Below are positions 46,102-55,187 of a stretch of 64,000 nt of DNA, piece by piece (within the stretch, counting starts at the first letter, position 1; each line of letters starts with the position of its first letter). The notes below the pieces were generated by a model, which did no database searches, was not told where the DNA came from, and saw only the letters and a program-made list of their open reading frames with translations. A program made the translations under genes and the position numbers. Source of the stretch: Bacillus taeanensis (GTDB lineage: Bacteria; Bacillota; Bacilli; Bacillales; UBA6769). The DNA lies in assembly GCF_003318295.1 (NCBI RefSeq), contig NZ_QOCW01000025.1:1-64000 (forward strand). The letters are read 5' to 3'.

Positions 46102-46191
46102 CCAGGGAGATACTTTGGCGAGTGACCCTGGAACGGTCCCGGCACGCCCCCTTTACAAAGGGATCTTAGTATTATTTTACATACTAAGATC
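46102..46191 (+). ncRNA. Candidate structured leader RNA
   Basis: A TATAAT box at 46083-46088 is followed by three stems: CCAGGG / CCCTGG (46102-46131), CCCTTT / AAAGGG (46149-46162) and GATCTTAGTA / TACTAAGATC (46162-46191, perfect 10 bp). Between the stems lies GC-rich unpaired sequence (AACGGTCCCGGCACGCC). An AAAGGAGG site follows at 46220. The layout resembles a riboswitch or attenuator leader, but it matches no class I know. Confidence 0.4.
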
Positions 46192-46245
46192 GACGAAGTA
46201 AACGGGTTAATTCAGCCATAAAAGGAGGTCGCTTAAGAAAAGGGA

Positions 46246-46332
46246 GTGATTGCAATATTAAAGTCTATTAAGGGATACAACGGAAAAGCTGTGATTGTTT
46301 TAAATTTAAAAGGGTTAAAATTTGAAATTTAG
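46246..46332 (+). CDS. Possible 28-aa peptide after the structured leader
   Basis: GTG start next to AAAAGGGA; 28 codons beginning MIAILKSIKGYNGKAVIVLN and ending LKFEI. A better AAAGGAGG site 18 bases upstream has no start codon at the right distance, so this may be the remains of a gene once controlled by the leader. No family recognised. Confidence 0.25.
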   Translation: MIAILKSIKGYNGKAVIVLNLKGLKFEI

Positions 46333-46461
46333 GAGATAATAGAATCTAGATTAGAAGTTTAGATGTTTATCTATCAAGTAGGTATACGGACAAAATCATA
46401 TAAAAAATAAATGAGAAGACCAATCATAGTACAGGAAAAAAGGAGGTCTTCTGTTCTTACT

Positions 46462-47556
46462 ATGGAGAAAGCAAAAATTAGTGCTATTCAACTATTTGTC
46501 ATGATGTTCATATTTGAGATGGGAACTGCAGTAGTCATAAGTTATGGAGCAGAGGCCAGAAAGGACGCCTGGCTTGCCATTCTTTTAGCAATGTGCGGGG
46601 GAATCGTCTTATTTTTCATTTACTACTTTTTATTTCGTCACTATCCCAATCTATCACTTATTGGGTATGCTAGAAAAGCATTTGGTAAATACTTGGGATG
46701 GATCATTGGATTGTTATACATCCTGTTCTTTTTGTATATTTCTGCTAGAAATGTGCGTGAGTTTGGTGATCTGCTTCTTTCATCGACATTACCACAAACC
46801 CCCTTATTCGCAATTAATTCCTTATTTGTTCTTATCATGTGTTATGTTCTTTATTTAGGAATTGAAGTAGTAGGGAGAACAGCAGAAGTATTTATTGTCA
46901 TCCTGTTCTTTCTTGGGGGAACAGGAAATCTTTTGATCCTTCTTTCAGGTAATGTTAGTCTTGATAATTTGTGGCCGTTTCTGGAAGATGGATGGAAACC
47001 AATTTTAACGACAGCTTTTCCGAATCTTCTTGTTTTCCCTTTTGCTGAATTGCTTGTTTTTACGATGCTTCTTCCTTACTTAAACCGACCTAAATTAGTT
47101 AAAAAAGTGTGGTTGTCTGTCTTGATTTTATCTAGTGTCGTCTTAAGTTGGACAGCAAGTTTAAATATTGCTGTTCTTGGAATTGACCGATTTGAGCGAT
47201 CAACCTTCCCCTTGTTATCTACGATGGGTATGGTAAATATTGCGGAATTCTTGCAGCGTCTTGATGCCATTGTTGTCTTAACCATGCTAATAACGGTGTT
47301 TTTCAAAGCATCGATCTATTTATATGGTACCGTAATCGGAATGGTCGAGTTATTCAAGTTAAAAAATCATCAACAAATCCTTTTACTAACGGGAGTGATT
47401 CTCATCTTTTGGTCATTAATGGCCCCTGATACAATAGAACATTATGAAGAAGGTATTTTTACTCATTACATTGCTATTCCTCTTCATATGGTTATTCCTT
47501 TGCTAATGCTGCTTGTCTCCTTGATTCGTAATCATTTCAAGAAGAAGTCTAACTAG
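46462..47556 (+). CDS. Lone intact GerB-family germination subunit
   Basis: 364 residues from ATG 46462 (MEKAKISAIQLFVMMFIFEM), the start shared with the broken gerB at 33918. An ATG 17 codons upstream is possible, as AAGGAGG lies 14 bases before 46462. About ten membrane helices and the GerB hallmark GKYLGWIIGLLYILFFLYIS are present. There are no gerA or gerC neighbours. In B. megaterium, plasmid GerB genes without partners (GerVB) combine with GerUA and GerUC, so this one could complete the second locus, whose own gerB is broken. Confidence 0.95.
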   Translation: MEKAKISAIQLFVMMFIFEMGTAVVISYGAEARKDAWLAILLAMCGGIVLFFIYYFLFRHYPNLSLIGYARKAFGKYLGWIIGLLYILFFLYISARNVREFGDLLLSSTLPQTPLFAINSLFVLIMCYVLYLGIEVVGRTAEVFIVILFFLGGTGNLLILLSGNVSLDNLWPFLEDGWKPILTTAFPNLLVFPFAELLVFTMLLPYLNRPKLVKKVWLSVLILSSVVLSWTASLNIAVLGIDRFERSTFPLLSTMGMVNIAEFLQRLDAIVVLTMLITVFFKASIYLYGTVIGMVELFKLKNHQQILLLTGVILIFWSLMAPDTIEHYEEGIFTHYIAIPLHMVIPLLMLLVSLIRNHFKKKSN

Positions 47557-47625
47557 ACCCTTATTAGTTGATAGTATCTTTGAATAATCTTCTCAGTTTA
47601 ACAAAATGGCTGCTTAGAAGAAATC

Positions 47626-47662
47626 AAAAAGCCCGTGAATTCTATGAACTTCAAGGGCTTTT
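47626..47662 (+). terminator. Terminator after the lone gerB
   Basis: Stem AAAAAGCCC-TGAA / TTCA-GGGCTTTT with a small loop. It lies 70 bases after the gerB stop. Confidence 0.7.
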
Positions 47663-47910
47663 CCATATAACATAACACCTGCTTTGTTTCATTTACTTTC
47701 AAAGAGTCGTTTAGAAAAAGTCTAAATAAAATGAAAATCTATAAAAGATAGAGAAAAACAGAGAAATAATGAGAAAAAATCCTATGATATACGCTTCCAA
47801 TGGATATGTTGTCGTTTTCACAGCAAATGTTCCCGTTTTCAACGACTTTGTCAAAACAGACCTTCATGTACGATAATAGACCTATACTAATTGGAAAGGG
47901 GAAATTTCAA

Positions 47911-48012
47911 ATGAAGAAATTTTCTAAATTACTAGCAACTGCTGTAGAAACTTATGGGAAATCAATGGAATCCTACGGAAGAGAACTTATAAAAGTATGG
48001 GAGAGAAAGTAA
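47911..48012 (+). CDS. 33-aa amphipathic peptide
   Basis: ATG after GAAAGGGGAAA. MKKFSKLLATAVETYGKSME then SYGRELIKVWERK. Predicted as one amphipathic helix with a basic net charge. No signal peptide. Good ribosome site and clean start and stop suggest a real small gene. Function unknown. Delta-toxin-like membrane-active peptides and small regulatory peptides are both possible. Confidence 0.45.
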   Translation: MKKFSKLLATAVETYGKSMESYGRELIKVWERK

Positions 48013-48276
48013 AATAAAAACGCAATAAGAGAATTTTACGTTATAAAAAATGCTTCAAAAGTAAGGATGGTTTTAATTGAAAATCTATATTGAATATCAA
48101 AGTGATCCACCAATCGATTCTTAAAAATAAAAAGAGAATCGGTTTTTGTATGCAAAAAAACAGCTTAGCTCTCCCCTCCCCCAGTTGGGTATTGTCTACA
48201 TAAACTATCACTCCCGCAAATGCCACATTTTTTATTTTTACAACAAAAAAGGACCTTTCTCCCAAAGATCCCTTCT

Positions 48277-49085
48277 TTACCTACTTACTTCACTTCCAAC
48301 TTTGTTGTCCATCACCCATTGGTGATCAGGATCATTATGAAATTTCCAAGTACGCACCGATCCTGCTATCACGTTCAAATAGTAGACTTCATACCCCGGT
48401 GGTGCGGAACCAGTACCACATCACCGTTTTTAAAGGTCAGCGTCTCATCTAAGGAACGGTCATCCGTGTACACTCTTTGTACTGCGAACCCATGTCCTGG
48501 ATTGACTTTGTGATAATACGTCTCTTCTAAATAGGATTCATGAGGCAAATTGTCTTGATCATGTTTGTGCGGAGGATAACTGGACCAGTTCCCTTCCGGT
48601 GTAAAGACTTCAACCACCAATAAGCTGTCTGCTGGTTTTTGTTCTGGAAGAATGTTATGAATTTTCCTTTCTATATTTCCTGCTCCTCTCATTTCAACAG
48701 CAACATCTTCAGGAGCAATTAATCGAGCTGGGTACGTTCCCTTTCCGGGAGCTAAACAGACAGCGATTTCAAGGTCCGTTATGGCCTCTACCTTATATTG
48801 GTCTTCAAATGGAACATATATAGAGTATGGAGGGATTTTTTCAAATACAGACATCCTTTTCCCGATATCTTCCCACCTTTCGTTTTTCGTACTCACATTT
48901 GCTTTTCCACTTAAAAGAACAATGCATACTTCTTGATCCATTGTGTCTTTAATTAATACTTGTCCTGTTTTCAAGGAATACACTTAAAAACCAATATATT
49001 TCCATCTGGCTGATTCAGGTGTAATTATTAGAACATTACCTTCATGATCAGGTTCCGAACGGCTGGGAATGATTAAATCGGACAT
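48277..49085 (-). pseudogene. iolB: iolB (5-deoxy-glucuronate isomerase) pseudogene
   Basis: ATG 49085 with AAGGAGTG. The frame MSDLIIPSRSEPDHEGN to SARWKYIGF is stopped by TAA, then continues in frame as VYSLKTGQVLIKDTMDQEVC through the KHDQDNLPHESYLEETYYHK motif of IolB. Near 48395 a deletion of about 20 bases shifts the frame; the tail (PPGYEVYYLNVIAG, then VRTWKFHNDPDH) is in another frame. GAA-to-TAA fits the first lesion. The inositol catabolic step is lost. Confidence 0.85.
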
Positions 49086-49110
49086 CTTGGACACTCCTTT
49101 TTTCATCGTC

Positions 49111-49290
49111 TTAGAGATATTGAACCTTCAGCTGAGAAGGGTGCTTGCCTGAATATCTTTCTAAACGTTTACTAAAGTAGATACAGCCTGTATATCCCAA
49201 TAAATGTCCAATTTTCCCGAAATATTTAGAGAGGTATGAGGTAAGCAATTTTATTGCCTCTTTCATATTCTACTCTTGCATATATTCGGA
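49111..49290 (-). pseudogene. AraC-family regulator C-terminal fragment
   Basis: Minus strand reads SKYFGKIGHLLGYTGCIYFS then KRLERYSGKHPSQLKVQYL and stop, the second helix-turn-helix and end of an AraC-type regulator. The N-terminal part is missing. It lies between the iolB and iolA relics. Confidence 0.6.
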
Positions 49291-49494
49291 AAAATTGGTC
49301 TTGATCTGCGGTTTAAACAAATGATTGAAATCATTTCGTACAGCTCCTACGCACTGAGTGGTGTAGCAGCTATGCTATACGGTAAAAAGAGATAAAGTCT
49401 GAACAAAATGAAGTTCAATTCATACGTAAGTTGTTCGGAATATCATCATAACTCGCACTGTCGCAGATAATATAGGTTCTATTTTATTATTAAA

Positions 49495-50507
49495 TTATTT
49501 TCGAACAGAACCTTTTAACTGGCTACCAACGAGCTGTAACCATTTTTTTCTTGTATAGAATTCAATTCCATCTGGTCCATTGACATGAAGATCTCCGTAG
49601 AAGGACTTTTTCCATCCAGAGAATGGGAAGAAAGCCATAGGAGCTGGAACACCAAGGTTTACCCCTAACATTCCTGCATCAATATAATCACGGAACTGAC
49701 GCACATTGCGTCCATCTTTTGTATAAATACAAGCACCGTTTGCAAAGTCGGACTTATTCGTTAATTCAATCGCCTCTTCTAACGTATTTAAGCGAACAAT
49801 TGATAAAACAGGTGCAAAAATTTCTTCTTTCCAAATTTTCATCTCGGTTGTTACATTATCAAAGATCGCCGGACCTACAAAATACCTTTTTTCATTAGCT
49901 GATGGATCTTTTCGGCCATCTCTTAATAATTTTGCCCCTTCACTTTCACCAATCTCGATATATTGTTCGGTTTTCTCTTTATTAGAATCACGAATAACAG
50001 GACCTAGAAATACCCCTTCTTCAAGACCGTTCCCTATTTTAATGTTATCTGCTTCTTTCATTAATTTTTCAATAAAACGATCAGCAACATCTCCAACCGT
50101 AACAACGACAGAAGCAGCCATACATCTTTCCCCGGCAGAACCATAGGCAGCACCAATAATCTGTTGGACGGCTAAATCTAAATCGGCATCCGGCATCACG
50201 ATTGAATGGTTTTTAGCACCGGCTAATGCTTGTACACGTTTACCATGAGCAGCTGCTGTTTTATAAATATATTCCGCAACAGGCTGTGAGCCTACAAAAG
50301 AGATAGCCGTTATGTCCGGATTCTCTAACAGTCCGTTTACGACATCATGGGCGCCATGCACAACGTTTAAAACTCCATCTGTTAATCCTGCTTCTTTGAA
50401 CAATTCAACAAGACGGTTAGCCAATATCAGTGTTCGTTCAGAAGATTTAAGAACAAAGGTATTACCACAAGCAATGGTTTTTGGTAATGAATGCTTGCTT
50501 ATGAGAC
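49495..50507 (-). pseudogene. iolA: iolA/mmsA methylmalonate-semialdehyde dehydrogenase, 5'-truncated by a Tn3 element
   Basis: The frame matches the C-terminal two thirds of CoA-acylating malonate/methylmalonate-semialdehyde dehydrogenase: [33 protein letters not shown], the catalytic Cys in [14 protein letters not shown], and [16 protein letters not shown]. Upstream of [15 protein letters not shown] the similarity ends at the Tn3 transposase relic (near 50507). An in-frame ATG at 50424 gives only 309 of about 485 residues. Part of the same former iol operon as iolB. Confidence 0.85.
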
Positions 50508-51563
50508 TTTTAGATTGATTGGAATCCTCTTATTCATATCTAATTTAAATGTTCCATATGGATTCACATGGTTATAAAATAAAGGAGTTAATCCCCTAAA
50601 ATCTTCAGGAGTCATATTCTTGAGCCAATACTGATTGTTATTATAGAGAATCTCTTGAACCATTAAAGTATTCATATAAACTAAGCAGTTTTGAAGTAAT
50701 TGGAGTGATAATGCAGACACTTCTTGGTCTTCTTGAGAATTGAAACGAATTTCACTATTTTTTCCATAAAAAATGTAGTTGTTAACGGAATTCCAATGTT
50801 CAACGGTATTTAGTCCTTCATGGATTTCTCTACGAACTTCCTCGAAATGTAAATAATCACATAAGAAAACGGTTTTAATCGCTTTTCCTAACTCACATAA
50901 AGCTTGGTAAGTCGGGTGCTGCGTATTCCTCGTAAATCGCTTTAAAATGGCTTCTGCTGATGCGGTTCCTAATCGCAAAGCAGTTGCGAACTTAATAATT
51001 TGCTCATACTGTTGACGGATGAGATCCCAGTTAATGGGCCGACTTAAGACGGGTTGCAAATGAGGGTATTCCTCATTCATTCCGGCTTCAGGACGATACA
51101 ATCTTTGTAAGCCGATATTTTTGAAGCGTGGCATCAGCTTAAAATCAAGCAAATGGCAAAAAGCAAAAGCGATCACACTTTGTCCATGCGTATCTACATA
51201 ATTTCGGTCTATTTCCATGTCTGTACAGTGACGAAGCACTCCCTCCATCATAGCTGCAACCTCAGAGGAGAGGCAGGTTTTGAGCTGAGAGTAGATACAT
51301 GCTGACTTGCGATCTGTATGCCAATAGATCATGACTCCATGTTTTTTATAACGAGGATGCCATTCGGTAAGAAGATTTTGATCCCACGATCCAAAATGTT
51401 TTGAATCGGAAGCGCAGGCAGTAGTGGATTCTCCCCAGACTTCTTTCATGCGGTGGTAAATGATTTGATTCGTAACCTCCGCATTAGCTTTTCGCAAATG
51501 ATCTTTATGAATAAATTTATTTTGGATATAAAGTATCGTGAATAATTCCATCAGGATGATCAA
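50499..51563 (-). pseudogene. Tn3-family transposase TnpA, C-terminal part
   Basis: 354 codons matching the last third of Tn3 TnpA (normally about 980 residues). The DDE residues can be seen: Asp in ACASDSKHFGSWDQ, Asp in NYVDTHGQSVIAF and Glu in LNTVEHWNSVNNYIF. The stop lies next to the iolA break, as expected if the transposon end lay there. The N-terminal DNA-binding part is missing, so it should be inactive. Confidence 0.85.
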
Positions 51564-51599
51564 CTGTAAAAATTAAATTCAACTTATATAGAAGGTTTT

Positions 51600-51880
51600 A
51601 ACTTACAAACTATCTAATTTGCCAATTCAATGCCTTCTCGCTGCCTCATTCGGATTAGGTCTCTTTCTAACTGGTTAACACCGGACATCACTGTAATCAG
51701 AAACTGACTATAAGGGTTTTCTTCGGAAAGATCCAGCCAATTATCTTTTAGGGAATTGAGGTTGGCTCCTTTTCCTTTTATGTATTCAATCAGCTCGAAT
51801 AAATCTTTTGTACTTCTTGGGATACGAGTAAGGTCCGTAACGTAAACGATATCCCCTTCTTTTAATAGGACTGATTTTTT
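51600..51880 (-). pseudogene. Tn3-type resolvase relic, copy 2
   Basis: Minus strand reads LLKEGDIVYVTDLTRIPRST through KDLFELIEYIKGKGANLNSL and EENPYSQFLITVMSGVNQLE to REGIELAN and TAG. The catalytic N terminus and the helix-turn-helix tail are absent. Over their shared span the two relics (this and 37640-38050) are close, but this one lacks the stop codon seen in copy 1 after LDLS. Confidence 0.75.
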
Positions 51881-51883
51881 ATT

Positions 51884-51940
51884 AGAACGTCAAAAAAATA
51901 TCCTTCAGTTCATCTTGAAGAATGTTTTTTTTGACGTTCT
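51884..51940 (-). terminator. Terminator after pucH
   Basis: Arms AGAACGTCAAAAAA and TTTTTTGACGTTCT with an inner TTCA / TTGAAG stem. It lies 17 bases after the pucH stop. The AT part gives T runs on both strands. Confidence 0.65.
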
Positions 51941-51956
51941 TACATAATCAATCATC

Positions 51957-53333
51957 TTAGTTAACAACTGTGTACCCTTCTGGCTTCACCCAACTACCCT
52001 CAGGCTGATCGGCTACGATTTTTCCGTCTTTCACGACAACGTCTCCTCTAATGAACGTCCCAACGACTTGGCATGGGAACGTGTGGCCCATATACAAGGT
52101 TTGCTTATGTTTGGCATAATAGTTTTCTTCGGAAACAGTGTACGATTGTTCTAACGTAACAATTGCTAAATCGGCGTCTGCTCCTTCAACAATTTTACCT
52201 TTTCGATCAGAAAGTCCAAATCGTTCAGCTGGTACTGATGCTGTCCATTTTGCGACCGTTTCGAACGGAATGTTGTGCTTTACGGCAAGTTCAACCATTG
52301 ACAGCAATGAGAACTGTCCGCCGCTAATGCCGCCCCATGCTTGAAACAGGTTATAAACGGTAGGATCTTTTAAGTCGTAAGGGCATGGCGAATGATCAGA
52401 GGAAATCATATCAAATTGATCCTCAATTAATAACGAAATGAGTTTTTGCTGCTCTTCTTTTTCACGTAAAGGTGGCGCGCATTTCGCAACTGTACCTAAT
52501 TCTCTTAAATGGTCATGGGTAAACAATAAGTAGTGAGGGCACGTTTCAACTGTTATGTTCATACCTTTTTGTTTAGCCTGTGCGATTTTTTCCATTGCTT
52601 CTGCTGAGCTGATGTGTACAAAATGAAGTGGGCATCCTGTGAGCTCTGCATAATAAATCGCACGTTGCACCGCTTCCACTTCAGCCATAATCGGACGTGT
52701 TTTCAAATAATCGTCTGCGCTAAATTTCCCTGCTTTTTCTTTCTCTTCTTTTAACCAGTTTGTGATTGCGGCACTTTCTGAATGAAGGGCTAACACTTTG
52801 TTGAGTTTAGCAATGATTTTCATGCCATTTAACAACGTTATATCATCTACTGCTTCGAACTCTTTGTTTCCTGTTGTTGAAAGAAACGCTTTAAATCCGA
52901 TCACACCCGAATTAGCAAGAGCTTCTAAATCGATTTCATTTCCAGGTACGAGACCTCCCCATAAGCTAAAGTCAACAAATGATTTTTCATTTCCTAGCTT
53001 CGCTTTCTGATCAAGAGCCTCTTGGTTAACAGTTGAAGGAATCCCGTTTAACGGCATATCGAAATACGTTGTGCAGCCTCCTGCTGCCATCATCATTGAA
53101 CCTGTATGAAATCCTTCCCAATGCTCTCTTCCCGGTTCGCTAAAATGAACATGCACATCAATCATTCCTGGAAAAATATATTGATTTTCAGCATCCCATG
53201 TCGTTTTTGCTTTAGTTGTGATTCCCTTTTTAAGAACGACAATTTTTCCATCCTTGATCCCAATGTCCGTTTCGGATACACCTGTTGGAAGCACTACTTT
53301 TCCATTTTTAATAATGACATCTAACTGTTCCAT
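51957..53333 (-). CDS. pucH: Allantoinase
   Basis: 458 residues, cyclic amidohydrolase family; opens the allantoin ring to allantoate. Metal ligands are visible: HVH in GMIDVHVHFSEPGREHW, the carboxylated Lys region GVIGFKAFLSTTG, His in VETCPHYLLF and Asp in ISSDHSPCPYDL. It starts ATG after GGAGAGAC. It has its own promoter region (53334-53485) with a PucR-box-like sequence. Confidence 0.95.
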   Translation of the reverse strand: MEQLDVIIKNGKVVLPTGVSETDIGIKDGKIVVLKKGITTKAKTTWDAENQYIFPGMIDVHVHFSEPGREHWEGFHTGSMMMAAGGCTTYFDMPLNGIPSTVNQEALDQKAKLGNEKSFVDFSLWGGLVPGNEIDLEALANSGVIGFKAFLSTTGNKEFEAVDDITLLNGMKIIAKLNKVLALHSESAAITNWLKEEKEKAGKFSADDYLKTRPIMAEVEAVQRAIYYAELTGCPLHFVHISSAEAMEKIAQAKQKGMNITVETCPHYLLFTHDHLRELGTVAKCAPPLREKEEQQKLISLLIEDQFDMISSDHSPCPYDLKDPTVYNLFQAWGGISGGQFSLLSMVELAVKHNIPFETVAKWTASVPAERFGLSDRKGKIVEGADADLAIVTLEQSYTVSEENYYAKHKQTLYMGHTFPCQVVGTFIRGDVVVKDGKIVADQPEGSWVKPEGYTVVN

Positions 53334-53361
53334 GGGAGTCTCTCCTTTAATTTCAGACCTA

Positions 53362-53373
53362 GGTTTCGGTTAA
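53362..53373 (-). promoter_or_regulatory. PucR-box-like site before pucH
   Basis: GGTTTCGGTTAA (minus strand TTAACCGAAACC) resembles the B. subtilis PucR box (WWWCNTTGGTTAA). A similar TTAACAAACGTTT lies before the permease gene at 58723. Recognition is by partial match only. Confidence 0.35.
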
Positions 53374-53485
53374 ATTTAACCTCTGTACCATTGTATTAAT
53401 CTTATAATCTAATAAGCTTTTATTGCTATTTTTAAATCCTACTCTTAAGCACCTTTCATCTTTTCCGTTTATCGATTGTTTCTCT

Positions 53486-54865
53486 TTAAATAACATCTTC
53501 CTCTTTTTCGAAATCCACTGTCTCTCGGAAGCTTTGTTCTACTCCTTCACTGACATACTTTTCATGTTTCATGATCCATGATTTCATAAGTACGGTATAC
53601 ACAATGCCGGCTGGGATAATGCCAAGGAGCCAAGATAAATCAACGTTGATGAATGAAAAGCCTGTTCCAACTGCAATCGCAATCAATGCGGCTGGATTCC
53701 ACCCTTTAAATGCTGCAAACAATTTTTTCACATCATATAGTTTAGCGACGTTATAGTTCCCTTTATGAACGAGGTAGAAGTCAGCTACCATTACGGCGAA
53801 AATTGGACCTAAAAAGGCTGAAACAATCGAGATAAACGTTAAGAACGTCGAATCCGTCATAATCCACCAAGGACATGTAAATACGCCTAAAATACCGACA
53901 ATGACACACGCTTTTTCCCAAGAGATTTTAAAAATATCCATCGCCACAAGGACTGGCGGCATAATGTTCGCAACTAGATTTGTCGTGATTTGAGCGATAG
54001 CAATAAACAATAAAATAACAATACTTGCAAACAAACTTGAAATGTGTCCTGAAATAATGTCAACCGGATTCCAAATGCCTACTGCCGCTGCCCCAAGAAT
54101 CCCAACAAACGGAAGCAAAATCATCGGAGGAACAATCCCTACAATGTGTGATCCAACAAACGTTCCAGCTGACGCTTTACGTGGAAAATACCTTGTATAA
54201 TCTGAAACATTCAATAACAAAGCAGAGAACTGACCGATTAAGACAGCCATCGCAAGCCAGAATGGAATTCCCCATGAACCATCAATTGCAGTTGTTTTTT
54301 GTACTTCGAAACCGAATGTCGATAAAAATAAGAAAATTAAATAAACAACACCAAGCAAAATGACAACAGAACCAACAACTTCAATCCATTTAATCGACTT
54401 GATCCCTTTAGCAGATAAATAGATTTGCAACGCTTGGAACGCGAAAAACCATACCCACACATTGTTATAACCGATAATGTCAGTGAAAATCTGGTTTAAT
54501 GCCATAGCCCCAAGCCAAGTTTGAACTCCATACCAAAAGAGCGCTGGTACTGCACGCATCAAGGAAGGGATTTTCGCTCCAACCGGTCCGAATGAAGAAC
54601 GGAGCTGAACAACCATCGGAATCCCATGCTTCCATCCGACTCGGCCGTTTAAAACAAACAACAAGGCGGCAAGGATGTTAGCCAAAATCAATGCAGCAAA
54701 CGCTTGTGTTAAATTCAGTTTACCAAAGGGTGGAATTAAGCTCGATCCTAACATAAAAGACCCTACCATAACAGAATCTCCCCACCACATTGCCACATAG
54801 GCTTTCGGCCCTAAAATACGATTCTTTTCATTTAAAATCGGTTCCAGATCATAATTCTTTTCCAT
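53486..54865 (-). CDS. pucI: Allantoin permease (NCS1 family)
   Basis: 459 residues, about 12 membrane helices, nucleobase:cation symporter-1 family. Hallmarks: an N-terminal AYVAMWWGDSVMVGSFMLGS and LLNVSDYTRYFPR. It imports allantoin with protons or sodium. Start ATG 54865 after AGGAGG. Two exact TnrA/GlnR boxes lie 42-80 bases upstream. The neighbour pucH uses the substrate. Confidence 0.9.
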   Translation of the reverse strand: MEKNYDLEPILNEKNRILGPKAYVAMWWGDSVMVGSFMLGSSLIPPFGKLNLTQAFAALILANILAALLFVLNGRVGWKHGIPMVVQLRSSFGPVGAKIPSLMRAVPALFWYGVQTWLGAMALNQIFTDIIGYNNVWVWFFAFQALQIYLSAKGIKSIKWIEVVGSVVILLGVVYLIFLFLSTFGFEVQKTTAIDGSWGIPFWLAMAVLIGQFSALLLNVSDYTRYFPRKASAGTFVGSHIVGIVPPMILLPFVGILGAAAVGIWNPVDIISGHISSLFASIVILLFIAIAQITTNLVANIMPPVLVAMDIFKISWEKACVIVGILGVFTCPWWIMTDSTFLTFISIVSAFLGPIFAVMVADFYLVHKGNYNVAKLYDVKKLFAAFKGWNPAALIAIAVGTGFSFINVDLSWLLGIIPAGIVYTVLMKSWIMKHEKYVSEGVEQSFRETVDFEKEEDVI

Positions 54866-54906
54866 AGTATCCTCCTTTGATCGTGAAAAGTTTTTTCCGA
54901 ATCTAA

Positions 54907-54945
54907 TGTTAGTTAATGTAACATTATATGTAATTAAACATTACA
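54907..54945 (-). promoter_or_regulatory. Two exact TnrA/GlnR boxes before pucI
   Basis: TGTTAGTTAATGTAACA (54907-54923) and TGTAATTAAACATTACA (54929-54945) both fit TGTNA-N7-TNACA with no mismatch, 22 bases apart. In B. subtilis TnrA activates puc genes under nitrogen limitation. Confidence 0.8.
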
Positions 54946-55123
54946 TTTGTTTTTATAACTTATATTTTATATGATCTGCTTTCAGAATTCATTAGAAGAA
55001 TTGTGAATTTTCATTTTTTTCTTTGTACTTTTTAACCAAAAAATTTAAACGAGAGAATCAACAATGTCACTTTAGTTAACATCAGCATACGGCATCATCA
55101 AAAAAGAGGACGAAACAAAACGA

Positions 55124-55163
55124 AAAAAGCAGTTGGATTCATAAATTGAACTCAACTGCTTTT
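55124..55163 (-). terminator. Terminator after the FAH-family gene
   Basis: Stem AAAAGCAGTTG / CAACTGCTTTT with a loop of about 17 bases. On the minus strand it ends in TTTTTTCG. It separates the permease-amidase-FAH operon from pucI. Confidence 0.75.
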
Positions 55164-55187
55164 AATCGTTCTTTATAAAGAAAAATC

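Noticed and set aside
46102-46191. Assignment of the leader to a known riboswitch class (guanidine, preQ1, yybP-ykoY, ZTP, M-box)
   Set aside because: None of the conserved cores of those classes could be found; kept only as an unclassified structured leader.
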